In this document: positions 52,793 through 61,514 of the stretch, piece after piece
Layout of the letters: every line of letters starts with the position of its first letter
Position numbering within the stretch: position 1 is the stretch's first letter
Assembly: GCF_000265245.1 (NCBI RefSeq)
Contig: NZ_AJKS02000002.1
Span: 213,572 to 277,571 of the forward strand
Direction: 5' to 3'
Source of the DNA: Halomonas smyrnensis AAD6
GTDB taxonomy: Bacteria; Pseudomonadota; Gammaproteobacteria; Pseudomonadales; Halomonadaceae
Length of the DNA stretch: 64,000 nucleotides
The notes under the pieces: model-generated
What the model saw: the letters and a program-made list of their open reading frames with translations, nothing else
Told to the model about the DNA's origin: nothing
The model's database searches: none
Program-made: the position numbers and the translations under genes

Positions 52793-54742
52793 TCAACCGA
52801 ACAGCCAGGGGTCGATCAGCCCACTCGGATAGGTCAGCGTCAGGAATTCGGCCATGCCCACCAGGAAGGCCGTGACCCCGAGCGACATGGAAACCGCCAC
52901 CCAAGGCTTGAGACGCGCAATGGCCAGCAGGAAAACGAGGCTGAACAACGTCGCCGCAGTGATGAAGCCGAATAGCAGTATGGCACCTACCAGGGCAAAG
53001 AAGCCCACCAGCCAGAGGCCCTGCAGGCCGATGACTTGATGCTGCCACTGGGGGCGGCGCACCAGGCAGCGGGCGATCTCCATCAAGCAGGAAACGCCGA
53101 GAATCGCGATGGCCAGCCGCGGCATGATGCCGCCGATCAAGCTCAGGTCGGCCATCTCGATCCATGCCACGATAGCCGTACCCAGCAGGGCGACGAAGAG
53201 CACCACGTCGATGCTACCCAGGGTGGGAGGTTCGGGGCGGACCGTGGCGGCGGCGCCGACCGTGGAGGCCTGGCGACGCTTGCGCCATGCACCGGTCATC
53301 ATGGGAATGAACATGGCGGCCAGGATCAACGCACCGATGATCAATACGCCGGGGCGCATGAAGGCGTCCATGCCCTGGAACTGCACCGCCTGGTAGAAAT
53401 AGCCCTCCGCTCCCGGGGCCAGCACGAAACCGATCAGGAAGGCCGGGCGCGACCAGTTTGCCTGCTTGAACAGGACCCCCAGGACGCCGACCGCCCCCAG
53501 GGCGAGCAGGTCACCCGCGGAGCGCGTGGCCTGAAAGGCGGCGAACATGATCAGCACCGTGATCAAGGGGGCCAGCGTGGCGAAGGGTACCCGAGTCAGG
53601 CTAGCCACCGGACGAGCCAGCACCAGGCAGAGCGCGGCCCCCAGGATGTTGGCCAGGGCCAGCGACCAGATAATGGTGTAGGTCAGGTCGAGGTGGGTCT
53701 CGATCATGCCGACGCCGGGCTGCAGCCCGAGCAACAACAGCCCGCCCAGGAACACCGCGGCCGTGCCCGAGCCCGGCACGCCGAACAACAGGGTCGGGAC
53801 CATGGCGCCACAGGCGCAGGCATTGTTGGCGGATTCGGGGGCGATGACACCACGGATATCCCCCTTGCCGAATTCGGACTTGTCCTTGGCGCTTTGCACG
53901 GCATGGCCATAGGTCAGCCAGTCGACCACCGAGCCGGCCAGGCCTGGAATGGTGCCGATCAGGCTACCGATAGCGGCACAGCGCGCCACGAGACCACGCT
54001 GTTCACGGACATCGCGGATGCCATTGCGCCAACCTTCGCCAAGATTGCATGGCTCTTCGGCGATGGCCCCCCGCTTGACCAGAAGGTCAACGATCTCAGG
54101 GAGAGCGAAGATCCCGAGCCCCACCACCACCAGCGGCAGGCCATCGTAGAGATAGTCGAGCCCGAAATTCATGCGAAATTCACCGGTGGCCGGTGCCATG
54201 CCGATGGCGCCCACCAGCAGGCCCAGGCCGCAGGCGGCCAGCCCCTTGAAGAGGTCACGTCCGGAGAGAACGGCCACCATCGACAGGCCGAGCAGGGTCA
54301 GCATGAAGAGCTCGGAGGATGAGAACGACAGCACCAGCGGACGGGCGATCAGGATAAACCCCGTCAACACGACGGCACCGATAATGCCCCCGATCATCGA
54401 GGACAGGAAGGCGCTGGACAGCGCGCGTGCGGCCTGGCCGCGCTTGGCCAGCGAGAAACCATCGATGACGGTCGCCTGGGAAGCGCTGGAGCCGGGGATA
54501 CCCAGCAGCACGGAGGCGAAGGTATCACCGGTGGGGATCACGGCGACCAGGCCCATCAGCATGCCAAGGGCTACCGTCGGTTCCATGCCGTAGAGGAAGG
54601 GCAACAGCAGCGACATGCCGGCGATGCCCCCGAGGCCGGGGATGATGCCGACGACGAGGCCGACCAGCACGCCCAGCATCATGAAGAGCAGATGGGACAG
54701 GGTGAAGAGCTGCCCCAGGCTGGAGAGAAGGATATCGAGCAT
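52793..54742 (-). CDS. Tripartite tricarboxylate transporter permease, TctA-TctB fusion
   Basis: 649 residues. The first ~500 form TctA with both signature loops: GIIPGLGGIAGMSLLLPFLY, TFASVLLGIPGSSASQATV, then GTIPGLAGSVVDWLTYG and ACGAMVPTLLFGVPGSGTAA. After a short basic linker (RKRRQAST) a further ~150 residues have four spans (IDVVLFVALLGTAIVAWIEM ... AVSMSLGVTAFLVGMAEFL), the size and shape of TctB. No separate tctB is present in the operon, so the fusion supplies it. Imports a carboxylate delivered by the TctC encoded 78 bp upstream. Confidence 0.9.
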   Translation of the reverse strand: MLDILLSSLGQLFTLSHLLFMMLGVLVGLVVGIIPGLGGIAGMSLLLPFLYGMEPTVALGMLMGLVAVIPTGDTFASVLLGIPGSSASQATVIDGFSLAKRGQAARALSSAFLSSMIGGIIGAVVLTGFILIARPLVLSFSSSELFMLTLLGLSMVAVLSGRDLFKGLAACGLGLLVGAIGMAPATGEFRMNFGLDYLYDGLPLVVVGLGIFALPEIVDLLVKRGAIAEEPCNLGEGWRNGIRDVREQRGLVARCAAIGSLIGTIPGLAGSVVDWLTYGHAVQSAKDKSEFGKGDIRGVIAPESANNACACGAMVPTLLFGVPGSGTAAVFLGGLLLLGLQPGVGMIETHLDLTYTIIWSLALANILGAALCLVLARPVASLTRVPFATLAPLITVLIMFAAFQATRSAGDLLALGAVGVLGVLFKQANWSRPAFLIGFVLAPGAEGYFYQAVQFQGMDAFMRPGVLIIGALILAAMFIPMMTGAWRKRRQASTVGAAATVRPEPPTLGSIDVVLFVALLGTAIVAWIEMADLSLIGGIMPRLAIAILGVSCLMEIARCLVRRPQWQHQVIGLQGLWLVGFFALVGAILLFGFITAATLFSLVFLLAIARLKPWVAVSMSLGVTAFLVGMAEFLTLTYPSGLIDPWLFG

Positions 54743-54820
54743 GGCGTATGGCTCTTGTATTGTGTGATCGAGAGGAGCCAGGGTTGCCGGCCCTCACGGG
54801 CCGGCAGAATCCACTGCGGG

Positions 54821-55939
54821 TCAGATCTTGGCGCCGTGCTCCGACTGCAGCCAGTCGGCCAGCCAGTCGCGCGTTGCGTCATCGATGGACATGGCATCTT
54901 CAAGGTGGCGCTGGACGGTCTCGCCGATGACCGGCGTATAGGGGCCAAGCTGCGCCGCGGCATCTTCCTTGAACGCGTCGGTGCCCACGAAGTCACGGGC
55001 CGCCTGGCGATAGGTCTCGATCAGGGCCTGGGGGGTGTCCTTCGGCACCATGATCAGCTTCTGCAGGGCATAGCCGGAGGCAAAGAACTTGCGGAACGCC
55101 TGGTACTCATTGCCCGTCGGTGCCTCGCCATGCCGAGCCTGGTAGACCTCATTGAAGGTGGGTAGATCAGGGAACGCCGGGTCGCGGACGATCTCGCCTT
55201 CATCGTTCAGCGCCCCAAGCGAGAACAGCGGCACCGCTTTGCCGGCCTCCACCAGCGGCGTGACGTTGCTCAGATAGGCGGAGGTGGTCTGGAAGTCGAT
55301 GTCGGCTTCACCACGCTCGAATGCCAGGCGTCCTTCCCCCCGGCTGCGCATGCCGAACACGGCCTGAACGTCGGCGCCCAGCATATCCAGGGCGATCAGT
55401 ACCGGAAGCTCGACGCCGGTGGGGTTCTGCGCCGCCAGCTTGACCGGCTGTGCCAACAGAGCGTCCAGCGCCGTCTCGGCCGTCTCGCCGAGATCGGGCT
55501 GGGCGTAGACCACCCCACCCGTCGGTGTGGCCAGGATGGGCGTCCAATCGCTGTAGTCGTAGCGGACGCGAGGATCCTCCAGCATGGCCGGATATTGCGT
55601 CGAGGCCGAGGTTCCTAACCAGTGGCTACCATCCGACTTCGCACGCACGGCGAACAGGTTGGCACCATTGATGGAGCCACCACCGGGCACGTTATCGATC
55701 ATGATGGTCGGCTCTCCCGGCAGTGACTCGCTGAGCCAGGGGGAGAAAAAGCGTGCCCAGACATCCGTACCGCCGCCGACGCCAAAGGGAATGGTCCACT
55801 TGATGTTACCGGGCACTTCAGGGTCTTGAGCCTGGGCGGAGGTCGTGAGGCCCAGGCCGGTGATAGCAAGCCCGAGCAACGCGGCTTTCTTGAGCCGCTT
55901 GAACGAGAGAGAAACCGTCGCAGTCTTTTGGATATTCAT
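54821..55939 (-). CDS. Tripartite tricarboxylate transporter binding protein (TctC/Bug family)
   Basis: 372 residues, longer than most Bug proteins (~325). Signal peptide ending LGLTTSAQAQD. The ligand loop region is IKWTIPFGVGGGTDVWARFF, followed by IMIDNVPGGGSINGANLF and GTSASTQYPAM. It belongs with the fused TctAB and lies between it and the PrpF-like gene. Likely ligand is a di- or tricarboxylate such as aconitate, judged from the neighbours only. Confidence 0.88.
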   Translation of the reverse strand: MNIQKTATVSLSFKRLKKAALLGLAITGLGLTTSAQAQDPEVPGNIKWTIPFGVGGGTDVWARFFSPWLSESLPGEPTIMIDNVPGGGSINGANLFAVRAKSDGSHWLGTSASTQYPAMLEDPRVRYDYSDWTPILATPTGGVVYAQPDLGETAETALDALLAQPVKLAAQNPTGVELPVLIALDMLGADVQAVFGMRSRGEGRLAFERGEADIDFQTTSAYLSNVTPLVEAGKAVPLFSLGALNDEGEIVRDPAFPDLPTFNEVYQARHGEAPTGNEYQAFRKFFASGYALQKLIMVPKDTPQALIETYRQAARDFVGTDAFKEDAAAQLGPYTPVIGETVQRHLEDAMSIDDATRDWLADWLQSEHGAKI

Positions 55940-55997
55940 GGCATTACTCCTGGCGTGTTGTCGTTGTCATGGCGGTTGATGGTGGAGATCCCATCAT

Positions 55998-57131
55998 TCA
56001 GCTGGCTTTTGACGTCAGCATATCCGGGCCGGGGGCGGAAGGAAGCGAGTAGAAGATGGTCCCGCTCATGATCTTCCTGGCGGTGCGAATGAGGGAGACA
56101 CGAGCAATGTCGACAGGGTTTCCGCAACGGTGCTCGACATCCAGGTCGATGAACCCGGAGGGATGTTCCAGCTTTACCTGCGGCAGCTGACCATCGGCCT
56201 CCAGTCTTCCCGCCTCCACCGCGATTCGGTTGGCCACGGTGCCCGGGACACTGACCGCGGTGGCCACGGCGATGGCTCCCGTCACGGCAATGGCCTTGTG
56301 GCAGCGGTGAGGCACGAAGTAGCGGGTGCACAGCGTACTGGTGTCATCGGCCGGTGCCGACACCAACACGGGCTTGGGCAAGACACTCTGGCTGACATCC
56401 CCCAGGCCCATTCGATGCCCGGCCTCGCGACGAATCCGCTCCAGCCGCTCCAGCATGGCGCGATGATCATCCAGTTCCGCGGGTGATTCCTGGCCGCTGA
56501 GGCCGAGGTCGGCCGCATCGATCATGATGATGGGAGTGGCGGCATCGAGACAGGTCACTTCGATGCCCTCGATCGTGTCGCTGGCTCGCCCGGTCGGCAA
56601 CAGCGCACCGGTCTTGGTCCCGACGATATCGAGGAAGCTGAGCTGGATGCCGGCGGCCTCCCCCGGGACGCCGCTGATACGCGTATCGCCCTCATAGGTT
56701 ACCTGACGACCCGGCGTCGGCACGTGGCACTCGATCAGGCGCTGGGTGTTGAGATTGCGTACGCGGACGATAGTGGTTCCTTCCTGGACCTCCACCAGTC
56801 CCGTCTCGATGGCATACGGCCCCACCGCGGACAGCATGTTGCCACAGTTCGGATTGAAATCGACGCGACGGCTGAGCACATCGACTTGGGCAAACAAGTA
56901 GTCGACGTCCGCCTCGAGATCGGAGGAACGTTCCACGATGGCGACCTTGCTGGTCAGCGGATCCCCTCCTCCGATGCCATCGATCTGGAGAGCATGACCC
57001 GATCCCATAAGGTTGAGAAGGATCTCGGCTTGCTCTTCCTGGCTGTCGGGAAGGTCTCTCATACGCAGGAAAGGGCCTCGAGAAGTACCACCACGCATGA
57101 TCATGCAGGGAATGCTGTTCATCGTCGTCAT
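55998..57131 (-). CDS. PrpF-family isomerase (aconitate/4-oxalomesaconate type)
   Basis: 377 residues. IPCMIMRGGTSRGPFLRMRD at the start (RGGTSKG-like motif with Arg for Lys), GIGGGDPLTSKVAIV, FNPNCGNMLSAVGPYAIETG (Cys as catalytic base), and HRCHKAIAVTGAIAVATA follow the PrpF/GalD pattern. Members shift double bonds in 2-methylaconitate, aconitate or 4-oxalomesaconate. First gene of the unit that continues with tctC, tctAB and acnA, divergent from a LysR gene. Context favours a cis/trans-aconitate or similar substrate; GalD-type tautomerase is the alternative. Confidence 0.85.
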   Translation of the reverse strand: MTTMNSIPCMIMRGGTSRGPFLRMRDLPDSQEEQAEILLNLMGSGHALQIDGIGGGDPLTSKVAIVERSSDLEADVDYLFAQVDVLSRRVDFNPNCGNMLSAVGPYAIETGLVEVQEGTTIVRVRNLNTQRLIECHVPTPGRQVTYEGDTRISGVPGEAAGIQLSFLDIVGTKTGALLPTGRASDTIEGIEVTCLDAATPIIMIDAADLGLSGQESPAELDDHRAMLERLERIRREAGHRMGLGDVSQSVLPKPVLVSAPADDTSTLCTRYFVPHRCHKAIAVTGAIAVATAVSVPGTVANRIAVEAGRLEADGQLPQVKLEHPSGFIDLDVEHRCGNPVDIARVSLIRTARKIMSGTIFYSLPSAPGPDMLTSKAS

Positions 57132-57191
57132 GCCATATCGCGTCTGGAAGTTGTGATATGAGCATGTCAGGGCCCCTTTAATGCCTCAAAT

Positions 57192-57224
57192 GCAAATAAA
57201 ATCGACAAATAATTTGCTTTTCGC
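57192..57224. promoter_or_regulatory. Candidate LysR operator between prpF-like and LysR genes
   Basis: GCAAAT (57192-57197) and ATTTGC (57212-57217) form a dyad; the second half overlaps TGC-N5-GCA (57214-57224). The 144-bp divergent region is much AT-richer than its flanks, as expected for a bidirectional promoter. Assignment is by symmetry and position. Confidence 0.45.
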
Positions 57225-57275
57225 ATTAATGTGCTATTGTTATCAATAGCCACTACTCCATGCAAGAGTAAGGAT

Positions 57276-58184
57276 ATGCTGCATCGCCTAGAGTTCCTTG
57301 ATTTACAAGCCTTTATCCTGGTCGCAGAGCTGGGCTCCTTCCACGAGGCCGCACAACGTCTCCATCTCTCTCAACCGGCCCTATCCCGACGAGTTCAAAA
57401 GCTCGAGGAGCTGCTGGAGGTCGAACTGCTGGCACGAACCACTCGGCGCACGCGGCTGACCCCCATCGGAACGGACTTCCTTCCCCGTGCGAGGCGCATG
57501 ATCGAGGAGTACGAATCATCGATCCTGGGCATTCGTGAGCTGGCCACCCACCAGAAGGGAACGGTCACCATCGCCTGCATCCCCACCGCAGCGTTCTATT
57601 TCTTGCCTAGCGTGATACGTGGCTTCAGCGAGGCATGGCCGGGAATTCGCATCAAGATCCTCGATGTCAGCGCCAAGGAAGGATTGGAGAAAGTCATCAG
57701 CGGTGAAGCCGACTTCGGCATCAATATGTTCAGCGCACAAAGCCCCGAAGTCTCTTTCACACCGCTGCTACAAGACCCGTTCGTTCTAGCGCTACGTTCC
57801 GATCATCCCCTGGCGTATAAAGACCAGGTCGTATGGTCCGACCTCGAACAGGTCAGGTTGATCACCGTGAGCAGAGACAGTGGCAACAGGATGCTACTGG
57901 ACAATACGCTCTCGGCTGAAGGCATCAGGTTGAATAGCTTCTACGAAGTCCAGCACCTCTCCACCTCTCTAGGCCTTGTCGAATCAGGCCTTGGCGTGGC
58001 GATCCTGCCCAAAATGACCATGCCTGGCCCCGACCATGACACCCTGTGTTCACGTGAGCTTCCTGAGCCACGCGTTCAGCGCACCATCGGGCTGGTGAGA
58101 AGCAACTCGCATAGTATTTCCAGTACAGCCCAGTTGTTCATCGATATGCTGCTCGAACATTGGGGGAAATCTACATTCTCATGA
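57276..58184 (+). CDS. LysR-family regulator of the tricarboxylate unit
   Basis: 302 residues from ATG 57276 (AAGG upstream). Winged helix: LHRLEFLDLQAFILVAELGS, AAQRLHLSQPALSRRVQKLE, LLARTTRRTRLTPIG. Effector domain: GTVTIACIPTAAFYFLPSVI, GEADFGINMFSAQSPEVSFT and VQHLSTSLGLVESGLGVAIL. Divergent from the prpF-tctC-tctAB-acnA unit, so it is probably the activator that senses the imported tricarboxylate. The GC content falls off downstream of its stop. Confidence 0.92.
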   Translation: MLHRLEFLDLQAFILVAELGSFHEAAQRLHLSQPALSRRVQKLEELLEVELLARTTRRTRLTPIGTDFLPRARRMIEEYESSILGIRELATHQKGTVTIACIPTAAFYFLPSVIRGFSEAWPGIRIKILDVSAKEGLEKVISGEADFGINMFSAQSPEVSFTPLLQDPFVLALRSDHPLAYKDQVVWSDLEQVRLITVSRDSGNRMLLDNTLSAEGIRLNSFYEVQHLSTSLGLVESGLGVAILPKMTMPGPDHDTLCSRELPEPRVQRTIGLVRSNSHSISSTAQLFIDMLLEHWGKSTFS

Positions 58185-58293
58185 GAGTTACTGGATTTGA
58201 TGGTGAATGATCATGCTTAAAAAATATCGATCATGAAGAGTGCCGTCTTGCACGACGGAGGCAGAATTCGTCGGTTTTCGTCCGGCAGGAAAT

Positions 58294-58536
58294 TCAGCCG
58301 CGAGACGTTATGGCGGGCTTGCCTGATGCAGGTGGCAGAACACGGCCAGATGTCGCCACGCAGAGAAGGAGGCCTCCGACCGCGGTCGCGGCGATCGCTT
58401 GCAGGAGGCGCAGCGCTCTTGGACAGGGCACCTCGTTGTTGCCGGGAGAGGCCACCCGGGCTGTCATCGACAGCACTTGCGAGATCCACGATAGGCCGGT
58501 GAGAGGCGAGCTCGAGACGGCCTGGTGTGTATCCAT
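58294..58536 (-). CDS. Small ORF in the phage-like patch, doubtful
   Basis: 80 codons with one hydrophobic stretch (AIAATAVGGLLLCVATSG) near the C-terminus, followed by a short proline-containing tail. Two other frames of the same DNA are also open, so coding is not certain. The arrangement after a holin gene would fit a lysis accessory, but the sequence does not show a spanin signature. It may also be a fragment. Confidence 0.3.
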   Translation of the reverse strand: MDTHQAVSSSPLTGLSWISQVLSMTARVASPGNNEVPCPRALRLLQAIAATAVGGLLLCVATSGRVLPPASGKPAITSRG

Positions 58537-58544
58537 GCCCTACA

Positions 58545-58754
58545 CTATTCCTCCCGGCCCAATGCATAAATGACAATGGGATAGCTATTCTCATCAACGC
58601 CATGTGACGTTCCCAACAATCTCCACCCTTCTTTCAAAAGCTCATTGACTTCCTTCAAAAGTGATGAGTGCCTAACTTCAACTATGTCAAAGTGCTCTGT
58701 TAACATATCTGGACCCCTACTGTCCGCTTGCCACATGTGCTTATTGGTCGACAT
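58545..58754 (-). CDS. Small hypothetical protein (69 aa)
   Basis: From ATG 58754: MLTEHFDIVEVRHSSLLKEV then NELLKEGWRLLGTSHGVDEN and YPIVIYALGREE. The pattern of a helix with EVNELLKEGW followed by a strand ending in YALGRE resembles small DUF1737-like proteins found in phages and bacterial genomes. AT-richer than the chromosome. It is 135 bp downstream of the holin gene on the same strand. Confidence 0.6.
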   Translation of the reverse strand: MSTNKHMWQADSRGPDMLTEHFDIVEVRHSSLLKEVNELLKEGWRLLGTSHGVDENSYPIVIYALGREE

Positions 58755-58889
58755 TTATCATGCCACACGATACTAGCATCTATCATGGAATGATCAAGAT
58801 AACGCACTAGAAGCTGAAAGTAATAGCTATTTCCACCGCCTCTTGATTAAAGGAGATAAGAAAGATCCCATAGCCTATGTGCAGCATGG

Positions 58890-59192
58890 TTATGATACCT
58901 TGCTGCTGATGGCTTTATCTATGAAAAAGCGTACTTTCTGAACACCCATGAACCCTATGACGCCTCCTACGGTAACCGTCAACTCATCAGACACACCGAG
59001 ATAGTTCATCAGGGAGTAAGACACGAAGGTCAAACAGCCACATAGCATTGCTTCAAGCAAAACCTCTAGCTTCCCCCCTCCTTTTGAGACAACTCTCAAT
59101 GTTGATATGACGACAGAGACCAGCATTCCTGTGAGGAGTGAATCTCCCTTGAAGAGATCTTTTGCGACGACGATCACACTCGATATGTCCAT
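58890..59192 (-). CDS. Phage-type holin
   Basis: 100 residues from ATG 59192. Hydrophobic segments GDSLLTGMLVSVVISTLRVV, KLEVLLEAMLCGCLTFVSYS and ELTVTVGGVIGFMGVQKVRF, with a short charged C-terminus (DKAISSKVS), fit lambda-type (class I) phage holins, which open the inner membrane for endolysin release. It follows the levansucrase stop by 58 bp, same strand. No endolysin gene is seen in the patch. Confidence 0.75.
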   Translation of the reverse strand: MDISSVIVVAKDLFKGDSLLTGMLVSVVISTLRVVSKGGGKLEVLLEAMLCGCLTFVSYSLMNYLGVSDELTVTVGGVIGFMGVQKVRFFIDKAISSKVS

Positions 59193-59250
59193 TTTCCCGC
59201 CCTTTATAAGGTGGCGGACAAAGAGTCCGCCACCATACATCGCGCCTTCC

Positions 59251-60501
59251 TTATTTGGTTACCACATTGCCCATCGGAGGAATAAATCCGTAGTCGTACT
59301 CCTTGACAACATAGGTATTATTTCCTTCGATCTTGAGTTCCAAAGTCGGCGCCTCAGTGCCGCCGATGCGGTAGTCTTCGGTCTTGCCACCTTTCTCTAC
59401 GCTATCGATAAAGGATGTCACAAGGCCATTCGGCATCACGCAGTGCGAGTATGTCTGGAACGGCTGGGAAGAGGGGTTGCCCAGCACAAGGCCTGACCCG
59501 TTCAGCGGCTCAAACGGCCCGAACAAGGAGTCACTAACAAAGCCATATACCCCATCAGGGCCATCCAGGCCATCGGAATAGGTGTACTGGTGACTGATGG
59601 TGAAGAGATAGTACCTCCCATCCTTGAACACGAAGTGCGGACGCTCCAACTGGTCGTTCACGCCAACTGCGGTGACCAGCGGCGGGAGGAGCTCCCAGTT
59701 ATCCCCTGTCAGGTCGGTCGCAACGGCAATGCCAACGCAACCACTCTGGAAACGGGCACCGCCGACCTCCTCGAAGCCAGGCGGAACATGCCCCATGTCT
59801 TCGGTAGTGATGACATGCTCACCGATATTGCCGGCCACATTGCCTTCAAACAGCATGTACAGCTTGCCGTCATTCGGATCAATGAAAGGAGCAGGATCAC
59901 GGAAGTTGGTGAGCGGATTTTGATCCATTGTCTGATAGTAGACACCATCGGCGGTGAAGAGCTCTTTTACATCATCGAAACCATGCAGCTCGACTTCCGT
60001 TTCCGTGGTGACGATACGGCCTTTGACTTTCGCCATGGTCGCCCCGGGGGTGACGGCGGTATAGTAGAGCTCCATATCACCTTTGTCGTTGAGCAAAATA
60101 GGCGTGCCAGCCCACTCTCGCGTGGTCGGGGAAACGCCTTCTTGCATTACCCGTCCGCCAAAGGTCCAGCTTTTACTATCCTTAGCGTACCAGTAGCACA
60201 TGCGTGCCCGCCCATGACGGTCCGTCCAGTCGGAGTCAATATCGTAACTACCATCTTCATAGGTAAACTCTTCGGGCTTGCGATCAGCGGTGAGAGTGAA
60301 GATGATCGACCAGCCATCGACTGATACCACATCACCGTTCAGGTTCCGGAGCGGCATGGTATCCCAGATGAAGAGATCGTCGTCCAGCACCGGGAAGTCA
60401 TAGCCGACCTCGGGTTGAGTCGTGGTCGGGTCATCGAACGTCACTTTAAGTGCATCTGCACGAGACCAGGAAGCGGTTTGAATCTTATCTTGGATAGACA
60501 T
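59251..60501 (-). CDS. lsc: Levansucrase (glycoside hydrolase family 68)
   Basis: 416 residues starting [20 protein letters not shown], without a signal peptide. GH68 residues: nucleophile Asp in [15 protein letters not shown] (about residue 47), [11 protein letters not shown], the stabilising RDP in [14 protein letters not shown], and acid/base Glu in [16 protein letters not shown]. It closely resembles levansucrases of Pseudomonas syringae and Halomonas and splits sucrose while building beta-2,6-fructan (levan). Export must be signal-peptide-independent. It lies between a divergent ogr-like gene and a co-directional holin gene; the 264-bp upstream region has a perfect inverted repeat. Confidence 0.95.
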   Translation of the reverse strand: MSIQDKIQTASWSRADALKVTFDDPTTTQPEVGYDFPVLDDDLFIWDTMPLRNLNGDVVSVDGWSIIFTLTADRKPEEFTYEDGSYDIDSDWTDRHGRARMCYWYAKDSKSWTFGGRVMQEGVSPTTREWAGTPILLNDKGDMELYYTAVTPGATMAKVKGRIVTTETEVELHGFDDVKELFTADGVYYQTMDQNPLTNFRDPAPFIDPNDGKLYMLFEGNVAGNIGEHVITTEDMGHVPPGFEEVGGARFQSGCVGIAVATDLTGDNWELLPPLVTAVGVNDQLERPHFVFKDGRYYLFTISHQYTYSDGLDGPDGVYGFVSDSLFGPFEPLNGSGLVLGNPSSQPFQTYSHCVMPNGLVTSFIDSVEKGGKTEDYRIGGTEAPTLELKIEGNNTYVVKEYDYGFIPPMGNVVTK

Positions 60502-60585
60502 TGTGTAATACTCATGTTGATGAATGAGGCTTCATAAGAACATGAGCGCTTCCTTGTCGAAAGGGAAGCATGTTTGCCCACCTCT

Positions 60586-60627
60586 CACACAACATGCCCC
60601 CCTTTGGTAACAGGTAAATGTTGTGTG
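60586..60627. repeat. Perfect 10-bp inverted repeat between levansucrase and ogr-like genes
   Basis: CACACAACAT (60586-60595) and ATGTTGTGTG (60618-60627), 22 bp apart, 85-126 bp upstream of the levansucrase ATG. It could be a regulator site or a hairpin. I searched for the P2-type Ogr site TGT-N12-ACA and found none exactly; the closest is TGT-N13-ACA at 60571-60589, overlapping the left arm. Confidence 0.6.
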
Positions 60628-60765
60628 ATTGATGAAAAATCACGCTCCGGTTGTGCTTGGGTTAGGGTTGGATTATAAATGCGTGAATAAGCTTTATCTT
60701 ATTGATATAGACAAGAAAACTTCGGCTTATCATGCATTTTTCCATCACCAACAAAGGCACCCACT

Positions 60766-60984
60766 ATGATGCGCTGTCCAGTATGCGAAAGTTCGGCACA
60801 CACGAGAACGAGTCGCTATATCACGAGAACGATGAAGGAAGCCTATTATCAGTGCCAGAGCATTTCTTGCTCTTGTACCTTCAAGACTATAGAGAGCCTG
60901 GAGAAGATCATCAGCGCTCCTGCTTCTGAGGAAGAGATGCCAAAAAAAATGCCCGACATCAAGACACCTGTTGCTGGCTGTTAA
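60766..60984 (+). CDS. Ogr/Delta-like zinc-finger phage late-gene activator
   Basis: 72 residues from the double ATG at 60766. MRCPVCESSAHTRTSRYITR and YYQCQSISCSCTFKTIESLE reproduce the Ogr/Delta pattern: Cys-x2-Cys, then Cys-x4-Cys, with THTRTSR-like residues between. These proteins of P2-like phages bind upstream of late promoters and recruit RNA polymerase to turn on capsid and lysis genes. It is divergent from the levansucrase/holin genes and is the only phage regulator in the window. Confidence 0.85.
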   Translation: MMRCPVCESSAHTRTSRYITRTMKEAYYQCQSISCSCTFKTIESLEKIISAPASEEEMPKKMPDIKTPVAGC

Positions 60985-61108
60985 TGTCTCCATCGACACT
61001 CTGACCCCCGCCCCTTATTTTATTCTTGATAGATAGATGCATATGGCCGCGGTCATCTTTCATTGTTAGGTGGCGAAAAAATTTGGCCGGTCATCTTAAT
61101 CGATTCAG
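60985..61108. other. Short intergenic stretch after the ogr-like gene
   Basis: No gene seen. AT-rich to about 61060, then a boundary at GTTAGGTGGCG (61057 on) beyond which IS3-type sequence begins. Confidence 0.4.
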
Positions 61109-61300
61109 ATTTTGATCCCATGAATGGCCTCGACCTTGAAGCGGTGAAAGACGCTCTCGGCACAGGCGTTGTCGCCGCCGTTCGTCGTGAACTTGCGGGC
61201 TGTCTTGGCACGTAGGCCTTGCCGCGGGACGCTGGCTGTAGGCCCGGAAGTAGCGGGTAAGGGTCTACTTCATCGACGTTGCTTGCCTGGCCATGGTTCA
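61109..61300 (-). pseudogene. IS3-family transposase (OrfB), C-terminal remnant
   Basis: The minus strand encodes NGGDNACAESVFHRFKVEAI then HGIKI-stop, the end of an IS3-family DDE transposase around the catalytic Glu (DNAxAESFFxxLKxE). Upstream codons are rearranged and out of frame. TGTACTGACTTAACGGGGTGTCCA on the right (about 61311-61334) looks like an IS3-type end. Only a fragment remains. Confidence 0.65.
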
Positions 61301-61319
61301 CCTCGTTCAGTGTACTGAC

Positions 61320-61418
61320 TTAACGGGGTGTCCACTGATGCCGGGCGAGATCAATCAGCGTGAGGTCGAGGCCGCCGGACAGCGGCGACAGCGTATCGAG
61401 GAGAGACAGCAGCGGCAT
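61320..61418 (-). pseudogene. 5' fragment of a gene cut by the IS3-type end
   Basis: From ATG 61418 the frame encodes MPLLSLLDTLSPLSGGLDLT and about five more residues before entering IS-end sequence and a stop at 61320. Codon use is chromosomal (GC-rich). It could be the surviving start of a gene that the IS interrupted; too short to identify. Confidence 0.35.
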
Positions 61419-61514
61419 GCGGGGTCCCGGTCCATGGGCGGCCCCCCATCATAGCCGAGCGCCGCCCTCGCGAGGCAAGGCGGCGCCGGAACCGGGCGCG
61501 TTGGGGCCGCCGGC

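Noticed and set aside
58217..58603. Rz/Rz1-like overlapping spanin genes after the holin
   Set aside because: Neither overlapping frame shows the needed N-terminal anchor with coiled coil or a proline-rich lipoprotein with lipobox.
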